Shown piece by piece: positions 1 to 7,628 of a stretch of DNA of 13,435 bases. The stretch lies in NCBI GenBank assembly GCA_947073895.1, contig CAMTNN010000025.1, positions 1 through 13,435 on the forward strand, written 5' to 3'. The number at the start of each line of letters is the position of its first letter. Within the stretch, counting starts at the first letter, position 1. Origin of the DNA: an uncultured cyanobacterium. GTDB lineage: Bacteria; Cyanobacteriota; Vampirovibrionia; Gastranaerophilales; Gastranaerophilaceae. The notes beneath the pieces were generated by a model that made no database searches, was not told where the DNA came from, and saw only the letters and a program-made list of their open reading frames with translations. Position numbers and translations under genes: made by a program.

Positions 1-110
1 TTAGTTTCTGCTCTAAGCATTAAAGGTTTTTGTACAGGCTCTGCTGTAACAGCAGGTATGATTCCCGCAATTGTAAGTAATATTAAGGTTTTTCCAATAA
101 GTCTATTCAT
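1..110 (-). CDS. Partial exported protein, N-terminus only (signal peptide)
   Basis: Reading leftwards from an ATG at 110-108, the frame stays open for 36 codons to the window edge. It begins MNRLIGKTLILLTIAGIIPA and continues VTAEPVQKP. This has the form of a Sec signal peptide: basic start (R3, K7), hydrophobic core at about residues 8-18, and a likely cleavage after V-T-A (residue 23). The protein should therefore be exported; nothing in the visible part identifies its function. The ATG lies inside the last codons of the GAF/HD-GYP gene, overlapping it by 8 bases, so the two are probably translationally coupled in one transcript. The Shine-Dalgarno match is weak (AGAA just upstream), which fits coupling. 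The gene continues beyond the window. Confidence 0.7.
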   Translation of the reverse strand, partial: MNRLIGKTLILLTIAGIIPAVTAEPVQKPLMLRAET

Positions 111-1773
111 TTTCTAAATCAACACCTACATAATATTTGTTAAACACTTGCAAAAGCATGTTACTGCAGTTATTAATAATCGAGTAATATAAGTCTAAAA
201 GGTTGTATTTATCAAGAGTCTTTCTATCTTCGTCCTCTAGTATCATAAAGTTTTCTGTTAAAAATACTTCTACGATTGCGCTAAGTTTTACTGCGAGGAA
301 TTTTTCAACAACCAACGGATCAAAATGTGTGCCTGAACCGTTCATTATAATCTCAATAACTTTTTCTATCGGCATCTTGTCACGATAATGCCTTTTAGAT
401 GTTATTGCATCAAACACGTCTGACACAGCAAGAATTCTGCCGCCAAACGGAATTTCTTCTCCTTTTAATTTCCTATAATAACCTGAACCGTCAAATTTTT
501 CATGGTGCGAGCAGGCGATTTCTGTAATTTGTTGGAAATCTTCTGACATATGGATTTTTTCTAAAATATGGTGAGTGATTTCTACATGTTCTTGGATGTG
601 CTTGTATTCTTCCGGAGTTAATTTACCTTCTTTTTGCAAGACGGAATCTCTAATACCGATTTTTCCGATATCGTGAAGAGCTGCGGCTTTTTCAAGAATA
701 TAGATATCATTCTTTTCCATTCCGAATTCTTCGGCAATCAGAGTTGCATACATTTTTACTCTTGAAGAATGACCTGAAGTGATTTTATCACGTGCGTCGA
801 TGGAAGATGCCAGGGTTTCAATGAAACTATCGAATATAACTTTTTGTTCTTCTAATAGCTTTCTTTGGCGTTCAAATAATTGAGCGTTTTCTAAAGAAAT
901 ACCCGCACTTGATGCTATTGCTATTAATAAATCTTCATCATCAATTGTGAATGTTTCATCAAATTTATTAAGAACCTGAAAAACGCCTATGATTTCCTGA
1001 TTAAAATTCTTAATCGGCATACAAAGAATAGTCTTTGTTTTATAGCCGGTTTTTTTATCGACATCCGGATTAAATCTCTTATCTTTGTAAGCGTCTTTGA
1101 TATTGATTGTTTCACCGGTTTGAGCTACGTGACCTGCAAGACCTTTATCTGCAGGAATTCTTAATTCTTTTGCATTATCAATCCCTGTTGCAACTTTAGA
1201 GTAAAGCTCGTTTTTCTTTTTATCATAAAGATAAACAGTACATCTGTCAGCATTTAGAGCTGTTTTTGTCTCTTCTGCTATATTTTTAATCAAATTATCA
1301 ATATTTTTTTCAACAGCAACGGCCTGTCCAATTTTTACCAGTGCAATAAGCGGGTCTTTTACTTGAGCGTGAGTGCTAAGATGTGTAATCGGAGGGCATT
1401 GTAAAAGCGAAGTCATTTTTTCAAAAAATGCGGTTTTTTGATGTTTAATGGCAAATTTTCTGGCTTTATTATAGTTAATTGAGTACAAGGAACTGTTTTT
1501 TTCTGTAAAATTAATATAACCTAAAATGATTTCATGCAGCATATTAGTGACACAATCCTTTGACTGTTCTGTCAGAAACTGTGCATCATTCATAAACTGA
1601 TAATATTCGTTATAGTGTTTTGTTCTGTATGCTCCAAGTGCAAGAAGACTAAAGCAAATAGCTGTATCATCATGATAGATATCTTTATGTTTGATTATAC
1701 GGTCTTTTACTTCTTCATAACTTCCGTTAACAATTTCTTCGGTTGACTCGTATATGAAATTTTCCAGTCCCAT
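103..1773 (-). CDS. GAF domain / HD-GYP domain phosphodiesterase-type signalling protein
   Basis: A 556-residue soluble protein, with no membrane segment or signal peptide. Residues 1-130 are helical and unassigned; about 140-300 form a GAF sensor domain (ending near GISLENAQLF); about 315-500 form an HD-GYP domain. Visible HD-GYP marks are SGHSSRV (H335), HDIGKIGI (H367, D368), H396, the HHEKFDGSG block (H423, H424) and DVFDAITSKRHYRDK. HD-GYP enzymes hydrolyse cyclic di-GMP (some cGAMP), and GAF domains commonly sense a small ligand. The eponymous GYP is GYY here (residues 431-433); the metal-binding His/Asp set looks intact, so activity is plausible but not proven. About 55 extra residues follow the HD-GYP core. 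The start is supported by GAGAGGG six bases before the ATG. It is divergent from the glycosyltransferase gene at 1854 and overlaps a downstream exported-protein gene. Its actual substrate and sensed ligand cannot be read from the sequence. Confidence 0.93.
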   Translation of the reverse strand: MGLENFIYESTEEIVNGSYEEVKDRIIKHKDIYHDDTAICFSLLALGAYRTKHYNEYYQFMNDAQFLTEQSKDCVTNMLHEIILGYINFTEKNSSLYSINYNKARKFAIKHQKTAFFEKMTSLLQCPPITHLSTHAQVKDPLIALVKIGQAVAVEKNIDNLIKNIAEETKTALNADRCTVYLYDKKKNELYSKVATGIDNAKELRIPADKGLAGHVAQTGETINIKDAYKDKRFNPDVDKKTGYKTKTILCMPIKNFNQEIIGVFQVLNKFDETFTIDDEDLLIAIASSAGISLENAQLFERQRKLLEEQKVIFDSFIETLASSIDARDKITSGHSSRVKMYATLIAEEFGMEKNDIYILEKAAALHDIGKIGIRDSVLQKEGKLTPEEYKHIQEHVEITHHILEKIHMSEDFQQITEIACSHHEKFDGSGYYRKLKGEEIPFGGRILAVSDVFDAITSKRHYRDKMPIEKVIEIIMNGSGTHFDPLVVEKFLAVKLSAIVEVFLTENFMILEDEDRKTLDKYNLLDLYYSIINNCSNMLLQVFNKYYVGVDLENE

Positions 1774-1782
1774 TAAACCCTC

Positions 1783-1851
1783 TCTACAAATTTAATGTTT
1801 TATTATATAATATAACAAAATGGCGAAAACGGCAACCGTTTCGGGAGGGGG
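1783..1851. promoter_or_regulatory. Overlapping divergent promoters with a small hairpin before the glycosyltransferase RBS
   Basis: The 80-base gap between the HD-GYP gene and the glycosyltransferase gene carries AT-rich promoter-like motifs for both strands. For the minus strand: TTGCCG (1835-1830), a 17-base spacer and TATTAT (1812-1807). For the plus strand: TCTACA (1783-1788), a 17-base spacer and TATAAT (1806-1811). The two -10 elements overlap, so the promoters may compete. Between the plus-strand -10 and the strong ribosome binding site (GGGAGGGGG, 1843-1851) lies an imperfect inverted repeat, CGAAAACGG / CCGTTTCG (1824-1843) with a three-base loop and one bulge. It could be a leader hairpin or a protein site. 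All assignments are by motif reading only. Confidence 0.5.
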
Positions 1852-1853
1852 AA

Positions 1854-2537
1854 ATGAATAAGATTTCAATTTTAATACCTGTTTATAATGAAAAAGATTC
1901 ATTGATGGAATTATTAAAAAGAGTGGAATCTGTTGATTTTGGATTAGAAAAAGAAATAATCCTCGTTGATGATTTTTCTACTGATGGAACAAAGGAGCTT
2001 TATCCTTTAATTCCGCACAAAATCCTTTATCATGAAGTAAATCAAGGTAAGGGTGCAGCACTGAGAACAGGATTAAAAGAAGCTTCCGGAGATATTATAA
2101 TTATTCAAGATGCGGATTTGGAATACAATCCGGAAGACTATATTCCTCTTGTAGAACATATTAAAAATAACGAAGCTGATGTTGTTTATGGTTCAAGATT
2201 TGCGGATAAACGAAACAAAGGCAATTTTTTATTCCTAAGTTTTGTTGCCAATAAAACTCTTACATTTATGACTCAAATCCTTTTCGGAACAAAATTGACA
2301 GATATGGAAACCTGTTACAAAGCTTTCAAATCCGAAGTAATCAAAGATGTTGTAATTAAATCCAATCGTTTTGATTTTGAACCTGAAATTACTGCAAAAG
2401 TGCTTAAAAAGAAAGTTCGCTTCCATGAGCTTCCAATTTCTTATAATGCGCGTACAAATGACGAAGGTAAGAAAATTGGCTGGAAAGACGGTGTACAGGC
2501 AATTTTTGCATTGATTAAATTCAGATTATTTGATTAA
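1854..2537 (+). CDS. Family 2 glycosyltransferase, DPM1/polyprenyl-phosphate glycosyltransferase-like
   Basis: A 227-residue GT-A fold glycosyltransferase. It starts with the typical SILIPVYNE strand (residues 5-13), followed by ILVDDFSTDGT (36-46), NQGKGAALRTGL (63-74), the DxD-type metal/nucleotide-sugar motif QDADLEY (D86, D88), DVVYGSRF (109-116) and the acceptor-side segments METCYKAF and NRFDFEPEI. These match the dolichol/undecaprenyl-phosphate mannosyl- or glucosyltransferase branch, which moves a sugar from a nucleotide donor to a lipid phosphate at the cytoplasmic face of the membrane. It lacks the C-terminal transmembrane pair of the GtrB/ArnC type, so it would act as a soluble or peripheral enzyme. 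The start is well supported by GGGAGGGGG just upstream. The 3' end overlaps the convergent hydrolase gene by 12 bases. The exact sugar and acceptor cannot be told. Confidence 0.9.
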   Translation: MNKISILIPVYNEKDSLMELLKRVESVDFGLEKEIILVDDFSTDGTKELYPLIPHKILYHEVNQGKGAALRTGLKEASGDIIIIQDADLEYNPEDYIPLVEHIKNNEADVVYGSRFADKRNKGNFLFLSFVANKTLTFMTQILFGTKLTDMETCYKAFKSEVIKDVVIKSNRFDFEPEITAKVLKKKVRFHELPISYNARTNDEGKKIGWKDGVQAIFALIKFRLFD

Positions 2538-3059
2538 TGCTTGAATTTCTTTGAAGTTAGGGTGCTTTGCAGATTTTAATAACTCAAACAAAACCATTTC
2601 AGTAGGTTTTATTTGAGCACCGTTTGCTCTTATACAATCTAATCCAGCTTCATAATGCTCTTTAAATCTGCTTCCGCAGGCATCTGAAAGCACTGTAACT
2701 TCAAAGCCGTTTTCAATTAATCCTGCAGCAGTTTGATGGACGCAAATATGTGTTTCAATTCCCATAAGAATAATCTGCTTTCTTTCACATTTTTCTATTT
2801 CATTTAAAAGCTCTGCATCCTCCAATGCGTTAAAAGATGTTTTTTCAAAATAATAATTGCCTTTAATTGTTTCTACAGTTGCACCTAACCCCTTTGGATA
2901 CTGTTCTGTGATAAATACGGGTAATCCTAAAATGGATGCAGCTTTTGAAATTATTGCTGCATTCTTTTCAACCTGCTCTTTATTAAAAACTGCATTTAAA
3001 AGTTTTTCTTGTATATCAACAACCATTAAAATTGCATTATCTTGATTAAGAATTGTCAT
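2526..3059 (-). CDS. Isochorismatase-family cysteine hydrolase (YcaC-like)
   Basis: A 177-residue, single-domain protein of the isochorismatase-like superfamily. The Asp-Lys-Cys catalytic set is visible: D15 in MVVDIQEKL, K73 in FEKTSFNAL and C106 in GIETHICVHQTA. The length and the ETHICV/HQTA block fit the YcaC-type hydrolase branch rather than true isochorismatase or nicotinamidase, whose substrates need other residues; the substrate is unknown. The start lies 14 bases inside the 3' end of the degenerate GGDEF gene, with AGGGGAT upstream as ribosome binding site, so it is the last gene of the operon and probably coupled to it. It converges on, and overlaps by 12 bases, the glycosyltransferase gene on the other strand. 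No hairpin terminator is evident at its end. Confidence 0.9.
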   Translation of the reverse strand: MTILNQDNAILMVVDIQEKLLNAVFNKEQVEKNAAIISKAASILGLPVFITEQYPKGLGATVETIKGNYYFEKTSFNALEDAELLNEIEKCERKQIILMGIETHICVHQTAAGLIENGFEVTVLSDACGSRFKEHYEAGLDCIRANGAQIKPTEMVLFELLKSAKHPNFKEIQALIK

Positions 3060-4242
3060 TGTCTAATCCCCTTTTGTATTCTAATATAAACTGTTCTAAC
3101 AGGTCTTCTAAGAGTCCTGCCTCAAATTCTTCCGGCTCCAAAGTAATTCTTTTTGCATCAATATTTGAGGAATTCTTTTGATAAGTAATATCAATATTTA
3201 TTTTAGAAAATCCTGGACTTGTTATTCTAAAACTGCTTGAAGCAGTCTTTCCTTTTATATAAAACGCTCCCAAGCCGTCATTTGCCTGCTGTTGTATAGA
3301 TATTCCCGCAAAAGCCTGCGAATATTTCTGCTGTATTTGATAAAATACGGGCGTGATAATTTGTTCAAACTTTTTCCCAAACTCCTGTCTGAATAGCTTA
3401 AAATTATTATATGAATCTAATCCACTTATCTGACTTGTTGCAGGTGATGTCTTGTCATTGTTAATTGCGCTGTGCAATTGATTAAGAGCTTCATTTATTA
3501 ATTGCTGGCGTTTTTGATTTGAGACATTGACGAATCCAGCATATATTTTTTGCGGAAGCTTATTTCCGATTTGTTCCCACAATGCTTGTGCAGCCTTAAT
3601 ATTAGTATCGTACATTAATACAAAATACTTGTTAGCTGCATAACTCATTAATATATCGTTGCGTCTGATATTGTTCAAAATAGCAGTTTCAATCATATTT
3701 GCTGTAAGTAAAAATTTGGTTTTGTCATTTGGTGCAACAGCTGCAAAAACCGCATTTTTCTTACCATTATTGATATCTTCAAGCTCTTTGTCCAAAATAT
3801 AATTATAATTTAAGAATACTTCATTATTCGGTGTTATATAATTATCACCAACAAGAATGTCTCTGTACTGTTTATTTTTCTCTAAAATAGAAGCAACAGT
3901 TAATGCAGGTATCATTCGCGCTCTAAACTCTGCATCCGGAGTAAGAATAGTCATATAATCAAACATCCCGACTCGATAGCATTTGCGTCGAAAAACGTCA
4001 TCCTCATTATAAGAAAACACAATCGCAGGCGTTCCTCTTAGAAGTTTTAATAAATCAATAGTTTTATCTTGTCTGTTTTCACTATTTATGATTAAAACTG
4101 CAGTTTCAACAAACTGCAGTTTTTCAGGAATACTATCAAATGAGAACGTAAATAACTCATCACTTTTTCTCAGTTCAAGTTTTTGCCTTGTGTATTCAAA
4201 AAAATCATTGTCATCAGAGACTAAAACTATTTTTCCTGCCAT
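3046..4242 (-). CDS. Degenerate receiver + degenerate GGDEF-like protein with C-terminal domain of unknown function
   Basis: A 398-residue cytoplasmic protein. Residues 1-120 look like a response-regulator receiver fold (KIVLVSDDND with acidic D10 and D11), but the phospho-acceptor Asp position is N53 (VLIINSE) and the conserved Lys before Pro is T101 (ILTP), so normal phosphorylation is unlikely. Residues about 160-260 resemble a GGDEF domain: RRNDILMSYAANKYFVLM aligns with the usual D..aRyGGDEFa.ll, with AANKY (202-206) in place of GGDEF, hence no diguanylate cyclase activity expected. Residues 275-398 match nothing I recognise; they are beta-rich and acidic at the end (LEPEEFEAGLLEDLLEQF). 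It sits 9 bases after the HDOD gene and overlaps the hydrolase gene, so it belongs to the ftsEX operon. A role as a non-enzymatic signalling partner or scaffold is inferred. The GGDEF relationship is by eye; a profile search would settle it. Confidence 0.75.
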   Translation of the reverse strand: MAGKIVLVSDDNDFFEYTRQKLELRKSDELFTFSFDSIPEKLQFVETAVLIINSENRQDKTIDLLKLLRGTPAIVFSYNEDDVFRRKCYRVGMFDYMTILTPDAEFRARMIPALTVASILEKNKQYRDILVGDNYITPNNEVFLNYNYILDKELEDINNGKKNAVFAAVAPNDKTKFLLTANMIETAILNNIRRNDILMSYAANKYFVLMYDTNIKAAQALWEQIGNKLPQKIYAGFVNVSNQKRQQLINEALNQLHSAINNDKTSPATSQISGLDSYNNFKLFRQEFGKKFEQIITPVFYQIQQKYSQAFAGISIQQQANDGLGAFYIKGKTASSSFRITSPGFSKINIDITYQKNSSNIDAKRITLEPEEFEAGLLEDLLEQFILEYKRGLDNDNS

Positions 4243-4251
4243 AAGTTAAAC

Positions 4252-5049
4252 CTAAGCTAATTCAGAAATCATTAAATCAGCTTTTTGTAAAATAGCTGTT
4301 CTTAAGTCTTCTAAGTCTTCAAGGTCAATGCCCATAGTCTTTAAGAAATCTTTATCAATTGTGCTTGGGTTCATTGTTTCTTGAACAATCTTATCTACAG
4401 CGCAAACCAAGTTACAAGGAACAGGAATTGAAGACAAGCTTGGGTTGTGGTGATAAGAAATAATATTAGCAAGCAATATTGGTAACTGCCATCTCTTAGC
4501 TAACAATGAACCTGTTTTTACGTGGTCTGAATCAAAGTATTTCTTTTCAACATCAAGGATATTAATTCCTGCATTAGCAGCACTTACAACTTTTGCATAC
4601 AATTTAGCATCTGTCATTTGTAGAACAATTTTGCCCACATCATGAATAAAGCCTGCAATAAATGCTTCATCTGCATCCATGATTTTAGTTAATCTTGCAA
4701 GATATTCACATCCTGCTGCAACTCTTATAGCGTGTTTCCAAAGTTCTTTATCTGCAGCATTTGACATCATAGGTTTCATTGCAACTGCTACAATAATATT
4801 CTTAACTTTTACCATCCCTAAAAGAGAAAGTGCTATATTTAAAGAGCTTATTTGTTGTGAAAAACCGTAATAAGCAGAGTTTACAAGAGCCAACAACTTG
4901 ATTGTTAATGATTGGTCATACATAACAATATCACTAAGTTCTTTCATGCTTACGGTTGGTTTTTTCATTAAGTTCAAAACCTTTACGATTACAGTAGGCA
5001 TTGCTTGTATATCTTTAATTGAGTTTACTAATTCAATTGTCTTATCCAT
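4252..5049 (-). CDS. HDOD domain protein
   Basis: A 265-residue soluble protein that is essentially a single HDOD domain (residues about 8-215). The usual marks are there: IQAMPTVIVKVLNLM (14-28), MYDQSLTIKLLALVNSAYYG (43-62), IALSLLGMVKVKNIIV (72-87) and AFIAGFIHDVGKIVLQ (129-144). The HD-superfamily residues H106, H136, D137 and D219 are still present, as in many HDOD proteins, whose enzymatic activity is mostly unproven; the family is known mainly as signalling or scaffold proteins linked to c-di-GMP, chemotaxis and motility circuits. The start is supported by GAGGATATAAAA directly before the ATG. It follows ftsX by 18 bases and precedes the degenerate receiver/GGDEF gene by 9, so the two signalling proteins are probably made together with FtsEX. 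Confidence 0.92.
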   Translation of the reverse strand: MDKTIELVNSIKDIQAMPTVIVKVLNLMKKPTVSMKELSDIVMYDQSLTIKLLALVNSAYYGFSQQISSLNIALSLLGMVKVKNIIVAVAMKPMMSNAADKELWKHAIRVAAGCEYLARLTKIMDADEAFIAGFIHDVGKIVLQMTDAKLYAKVVSAANAGINILDVEKKYFDSDHVKTGSLLAKRWQLPILLANIISYHHNPSLSSIPVPCNLVCAVDKIVQETMNPSTIDKDFLKTMGIDLEDLEDLRTAILQKADLMISELA

Positions 5050-5067
5050 TTTTATATCCTCATCATA

Positions 5068-5979
5068 CTAGACCTGTAAATGTTTCTTAATTGATAAGAA
5101 ACTTCCGCCTGCCCCAAATGCGGTTCCAATCAATAATAATGTTATAATAACAATATTTTGAGCATAAACCGGTGGCGGAACTAAGAAAAATTTATGTATT
5201 CCAACTAAACAACTCTGAACCCAATTTAGAGGCAAGACCGCTATTATGGCGGATACAAAACCATAAAATGCCCCTTGCATAATAAGCGGAGTTTTAATAT
5301 ACCAGTTCGAAACTCCCATTAATCGCATAATTTCGATTTCATCTTTTCTGGACTGGATTACAAGTTGTATTGTGTTATTAATAATAGTTATTGTTAAAGC
5401 AGCTGATATGAGTACCACAAATACCATAGTGGTATTTACGATATGGGTTAAGAATTGAATCTTTTTAGCCAATTCTTTTGCATATCCTGTATCTTCAACC
5501 CCTGCGATAGGCTTTATTTGAGTTAGAACTTCTGCAATGTTTTGCGGTTTATCAACTCTTACTCTTATTGTATCAGGAAGCGGGTTTGCAATATTTTGTA
5601 ATCCCAATTCATCCTTCAAACCTTTCCAGGATTCTTCTTTAGGTATTAATTTTGTACTTGAAACATGTTTAATCTCTTTTATTCTGTCTCTAACAACAGA
5701 AACTTGAGCGTTGTTTTTAAGGTAAACAGAAATTTCAAGAACACTACCAAGTTCATGCGCAAAGCTTGAAAGTGAAAGTGTAAATCTGAATAATGTGCCA
5801 AACATCATTAATATGGCAGCCATTGTTGTAATGATAACAAGGTTAATAATACCTGTTCTTTTAATATCATTAACCGCTTCCATAACTATTCTGTAAGCAA
5901 TTCTTAAATCACAGAGCCAATCTTTAGGTATATGTTTTTTTACCTGTCTTTTTAGCTGTTGTCTGCTGTTATTGTCCAT
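5068..5979 (-). CDS. ftsX: Cell division ABC transporter permease FtsX
   Basis: A 303-residue membrane protein with the FtsX layout: cytoplasmic N-terminus; membrane segment 1 at about 43-66; an extracytoplasmic domain at about 67-175 (ISVYLKNNAQ... through GVEDTGYAKELA); then three membrane segments at about 178-205, 230-250 and 274-295. The family hallmark RKDEIEIMRLMGVSNWYIK (211-229) is plain. FtsX pairs with FtsE at the division septum and drives a peptidoglycan hydrolase or its activator through the extracytoplasmic loop; no hydrolase gene lies in this window. It overlaps the end of ftsE by 11 bases, with the ribosome binding site inside ftsE. The next gene (HDOD) follows after 18 bases. 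The gene order ftsE-ftsX and the length are standard. Confidence 0.96.
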   Translation of the reverse strand: MDNNSRQQLKRQVKKHIPKDWLCDLRIAYRIVMEAVNDIKRTGIINLVIITTMAAILMMFGTLFRFTLSLSSFAHELGSVLEISVYLKNNAQVSVVRDRIKEIKHVSSTKLIPKEESWKGLKDELGLQNIANPLPDTIRVRVDKPQNIAEVLTQIKPIAGVEDTGYAKELAKKIQFLTHIVNTTMVFVVLISAALTITIINNTIQLVIQSRKDEIEIMRLMGVSNWYIKTPLIMQGAFYGFVSAIIAVLPLNWVQSCLVGIHKFFLVPPPVYAQNIVIITLLLIGTAFGAGGSFLSIKKHLQV

Positions 5980-6646
5980 AAGTACCTGCCTGAATGTCTC
6001 TTATAATTTCACCGTTTTCAAGAGTTAAAACTCTTTTTCTGAATCTGTCCACAAGAGTGTAATCGTGTGTCGAAACGATTACAGTAATGCCTCTCTGGTT
6101 AATCTGTTCAAGAATCTGCATAACTTCCAACGAGTTTTTAGGGTCAAGGTTCCCTGTAGGTTCGTCAGCAATTAATAGCGGCGGACCGTTTACAAGTGCT
6201 CTCGCTATACTTACCCTTTGCTGCTCGCCACCTGATAGTTCGGAAGGTTTTGCATTCGCTTTGTTCAATAATCCTACAACTTTTAATGCTCCTGTGACTC
6301 TTTCTCTAATATCAGAAGAGCTCATTCCGAGTGTTCTGATTACGTAAGACACATTGTCATAAACAGTTTGGTTTTGTAGGAGTTTATAGTCCTGAAATAC
6401 AATTCCCATGCATCTTCTTAGATTTGGAACTTTATCAGACGGCAGGTTTGCAATGTTAATTCCGCCTATTAAAACAGTTCCTGTGGTTGGAGTTTCTTCG
6501 TTATAAAGCATTTTCATCAAAGTAGATTTACCGGCACCTGATGCACCTGTAATAAATACAAACTCCCCTTTTAGAATATCCAAATTGACATTCTTCAATG
6601 CATAGTTATTTTTATATTTTTTTGTAACCGATCTTAATTGAATCAT
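5969..6646 (-). CDS. ftsE: Cell division ATP-binding protein FtsE
   Basis: A 225-residue ABC ATPase with every nucleotide-binding motif: Walker A GASGAGKST (34-42), Q-loop FQDYKLL (Q85), signature LSGGEQQRVSIARAL (137-151), Walker B LLIADEP (157-163, catalytic E162), D-loop GNLD and switch H194 in VSTHDY. The opening MIQLRSVTKKY and the FQDYKLL loop are typical of FtsE rather than LolD or MacB ATPases, and the partner ftsX follows at once. The FtsEX complex uses ATP binding and hydrolysis to control septal cell-wall hydrolysis. The start is supported by AGGGGA six bases upstream. The gene begins 6 bases after the stop of the transketolase subunit gene, so both are likely on one transcript. 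Confidence 0.97.
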   Translation of the reverse strand: MIQLRSVTKKYKNNYALKNVNLDILKGEFVFITGASGAGKSTLMKMLYNEETPTTGTVLIGGINIANLPSDKVPNLRRCMGIVFQDYKLLQNQTVYDNVSYVIRTLGMSSSDIRERVTGALKVVGLLNKANAKPSELSGGEQQRVSIARALVNGPPLLIADEPTGNLDPKNSLEVMQILEQINQRGITVIVSTHDYTLVDRFRKRVLTLENGEIIRDIQAGTYGQ

Positions 6647-6652
6647 ATTCCC

Positions 6653-7597
6653 CTAAAAACTCTCCATTATTCTCGTTGCGATACTTTCAGCGTCTAAACC
6701 GTAATGTTTTAACAGTTCTTTTGGAGTTCCGCTTTGACCAAATTCGTCATTAGTACCTATTCTTATAACACGTGCAGGATAATTTTCTGCTAATGCTTCA
6801 CACACTGCAGAGCCGATTCCGCCGTTGATTGAATGATTTTCAACGGTTACGGCTAAACCGGTCTTCTTAATACTATTAATAATTGTTTCTTTGTCAAAAG
6901 GCTTAACAACAGGAATACTTATTACTTCTGCGTTAATACCTTTTGTTGCAAGGATTTCAGCAGCTTTATAAGCTTCTGCTAAAACATCCCCGTTAGAAAT
7001 TATAGTAAGCTTGTTCCCTTCTTTAAGAGTAACTGCTTTGTATGGATTAAACTTGTAATCAGCAGGATAGATATCAGGAAGGCTGTTTCTTGCAATTCTT
7101 ACATAAACAGGTCCTTCATGCTCGGCTGCAAACGCTAATGCTTGAGCACATTCATTACAATCAGCAGGAACTATTACTGTCATACAAGGTAAACCGCGCA
7201 TTAAGGAAATGTCTTCTAAAGCCTGATGAGTAGCACCGTCTTCGCCAACTGTTATTCCACCGTGGGTCCCTATGATTTTAACGTTTGCTTTTTGATAGCA
7301 AACAGAAGTTCTTATTTGGTCATATGTTCTTCCTGTTGCAAAAACCGCAAAAGTGGCTGCAAAAGGAATTTTTCCTGTTAATGCAAGACCTGCAGCTGTT
7401 GCAATCATGTTTTGTTCAGCAATACCTGTATTAAAAAATCTATCTGGATAAGCTTTCGCAAACTGTTTAGTCTGAGTAGAACAAGATACATCTGCATCTA
7501 AAACGACCATGTTAGGATGTTTTGCACCTAATTCAACTAAATTTTTCCCGAATGCTTCTCTTATTGATTTTTTATTTTCGTAATCTATTGTGAGCAT
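6653..7597 (-). CDS. Transketolase, C-terminal subunit (split transketolase)
   Basis: A 314-residue protein covering the pyrimidine-binding and C-terminal domains of transketolase. Visible: the GIAEQNMIATAAGLAL block with the thiamine-activating glutamate E61, TYDQIRTSVCYQ (91-102), the GEDGATHQALEDI segment (118-130), IVPAD (142-146), and a C-terminal domain from about 190 (TIISNGDVLAEAYKAAEIL). Transketolases transfer two-carbon ketol units in the pentose phosphate pathway; in split enzymes an N-terminal subunit binding the thiamine pyrophosphate phosphates is normally encoded directly upstream. Here it is not: the upstream ORF is an unrelated small protein. The start is set at 7597 (MLTIDYENKKSIREAF), preceded by AGAGGGGG; the frame can be opened 16 codons further upstream to 7645 (TTG/ATT-like region) but that would run through the promoter and lose the ribosome binding site. 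DXP synthase is less likely because the protein stops at the usual subunit length. Confidence 0.92.
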   Translation of the reverse strand: MLTIDYENKKSIREAFGKNLVELGAKHPNMVVLDADVSCSTQTKQFAKAYPDRFFNTGIAEQNMIATAAGLALTGKIPFAATFAVFATGRTYDQIRTSVCYQKANVKIIGTHGGITVGEDGATHQALEDISLMRGLPCMTVIVPADCNECAQALAFAAEHEGPVYVRIARNSLPDIYPADYKFNPYKAVTLKEGNKLTIISNGDVLAEAYKAAEILATKGINAEVISIPVVKPFDKETIINSIKKTGLAVTVENHSINGGIGSAVCEALAENYPARVIRIGTNDEFGQSGTPKELLKHYGLDAESIATRIMESF

Positions 7598-7615
7598 AAT
7601 ACCCCCTCTATATAG

Positions 7616-7624
7616 ATTATAGCA
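7616..7624 (-). promoter_or_regulatory. Extended -10 promoter for the transketolase-ftsEX operon
   Basis: On the minus strand TGC (7624-7622) is directly followed by a consensus TATAAT (7621-7616), an extended -10 element. The -35 region at the right distance is poor (TGATTA near 7644-7639), as is common with extended -10 promoters. A start near 7609 would leave a leader of about a dozen bases, containing the AGAGGGGG ribosome binding site for the ATG at 7597. This placement also argues against the longer upstream start for the transketolase gene. Motif reading only. Confidence 0.6.
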
Positions 7625-7628
7625 TAAA

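Noticed and set aside
6087..6347. Plus-strand ORF inside ftsE
   Set aside because: It is antisense to conserved ABC ATPase motifs and has no ribosome binding site; the same applies to other antisense ORFs at 203-388, 2235-2426, 2857-3045, 4679-4870, 8926-9138 and 10438-10686.
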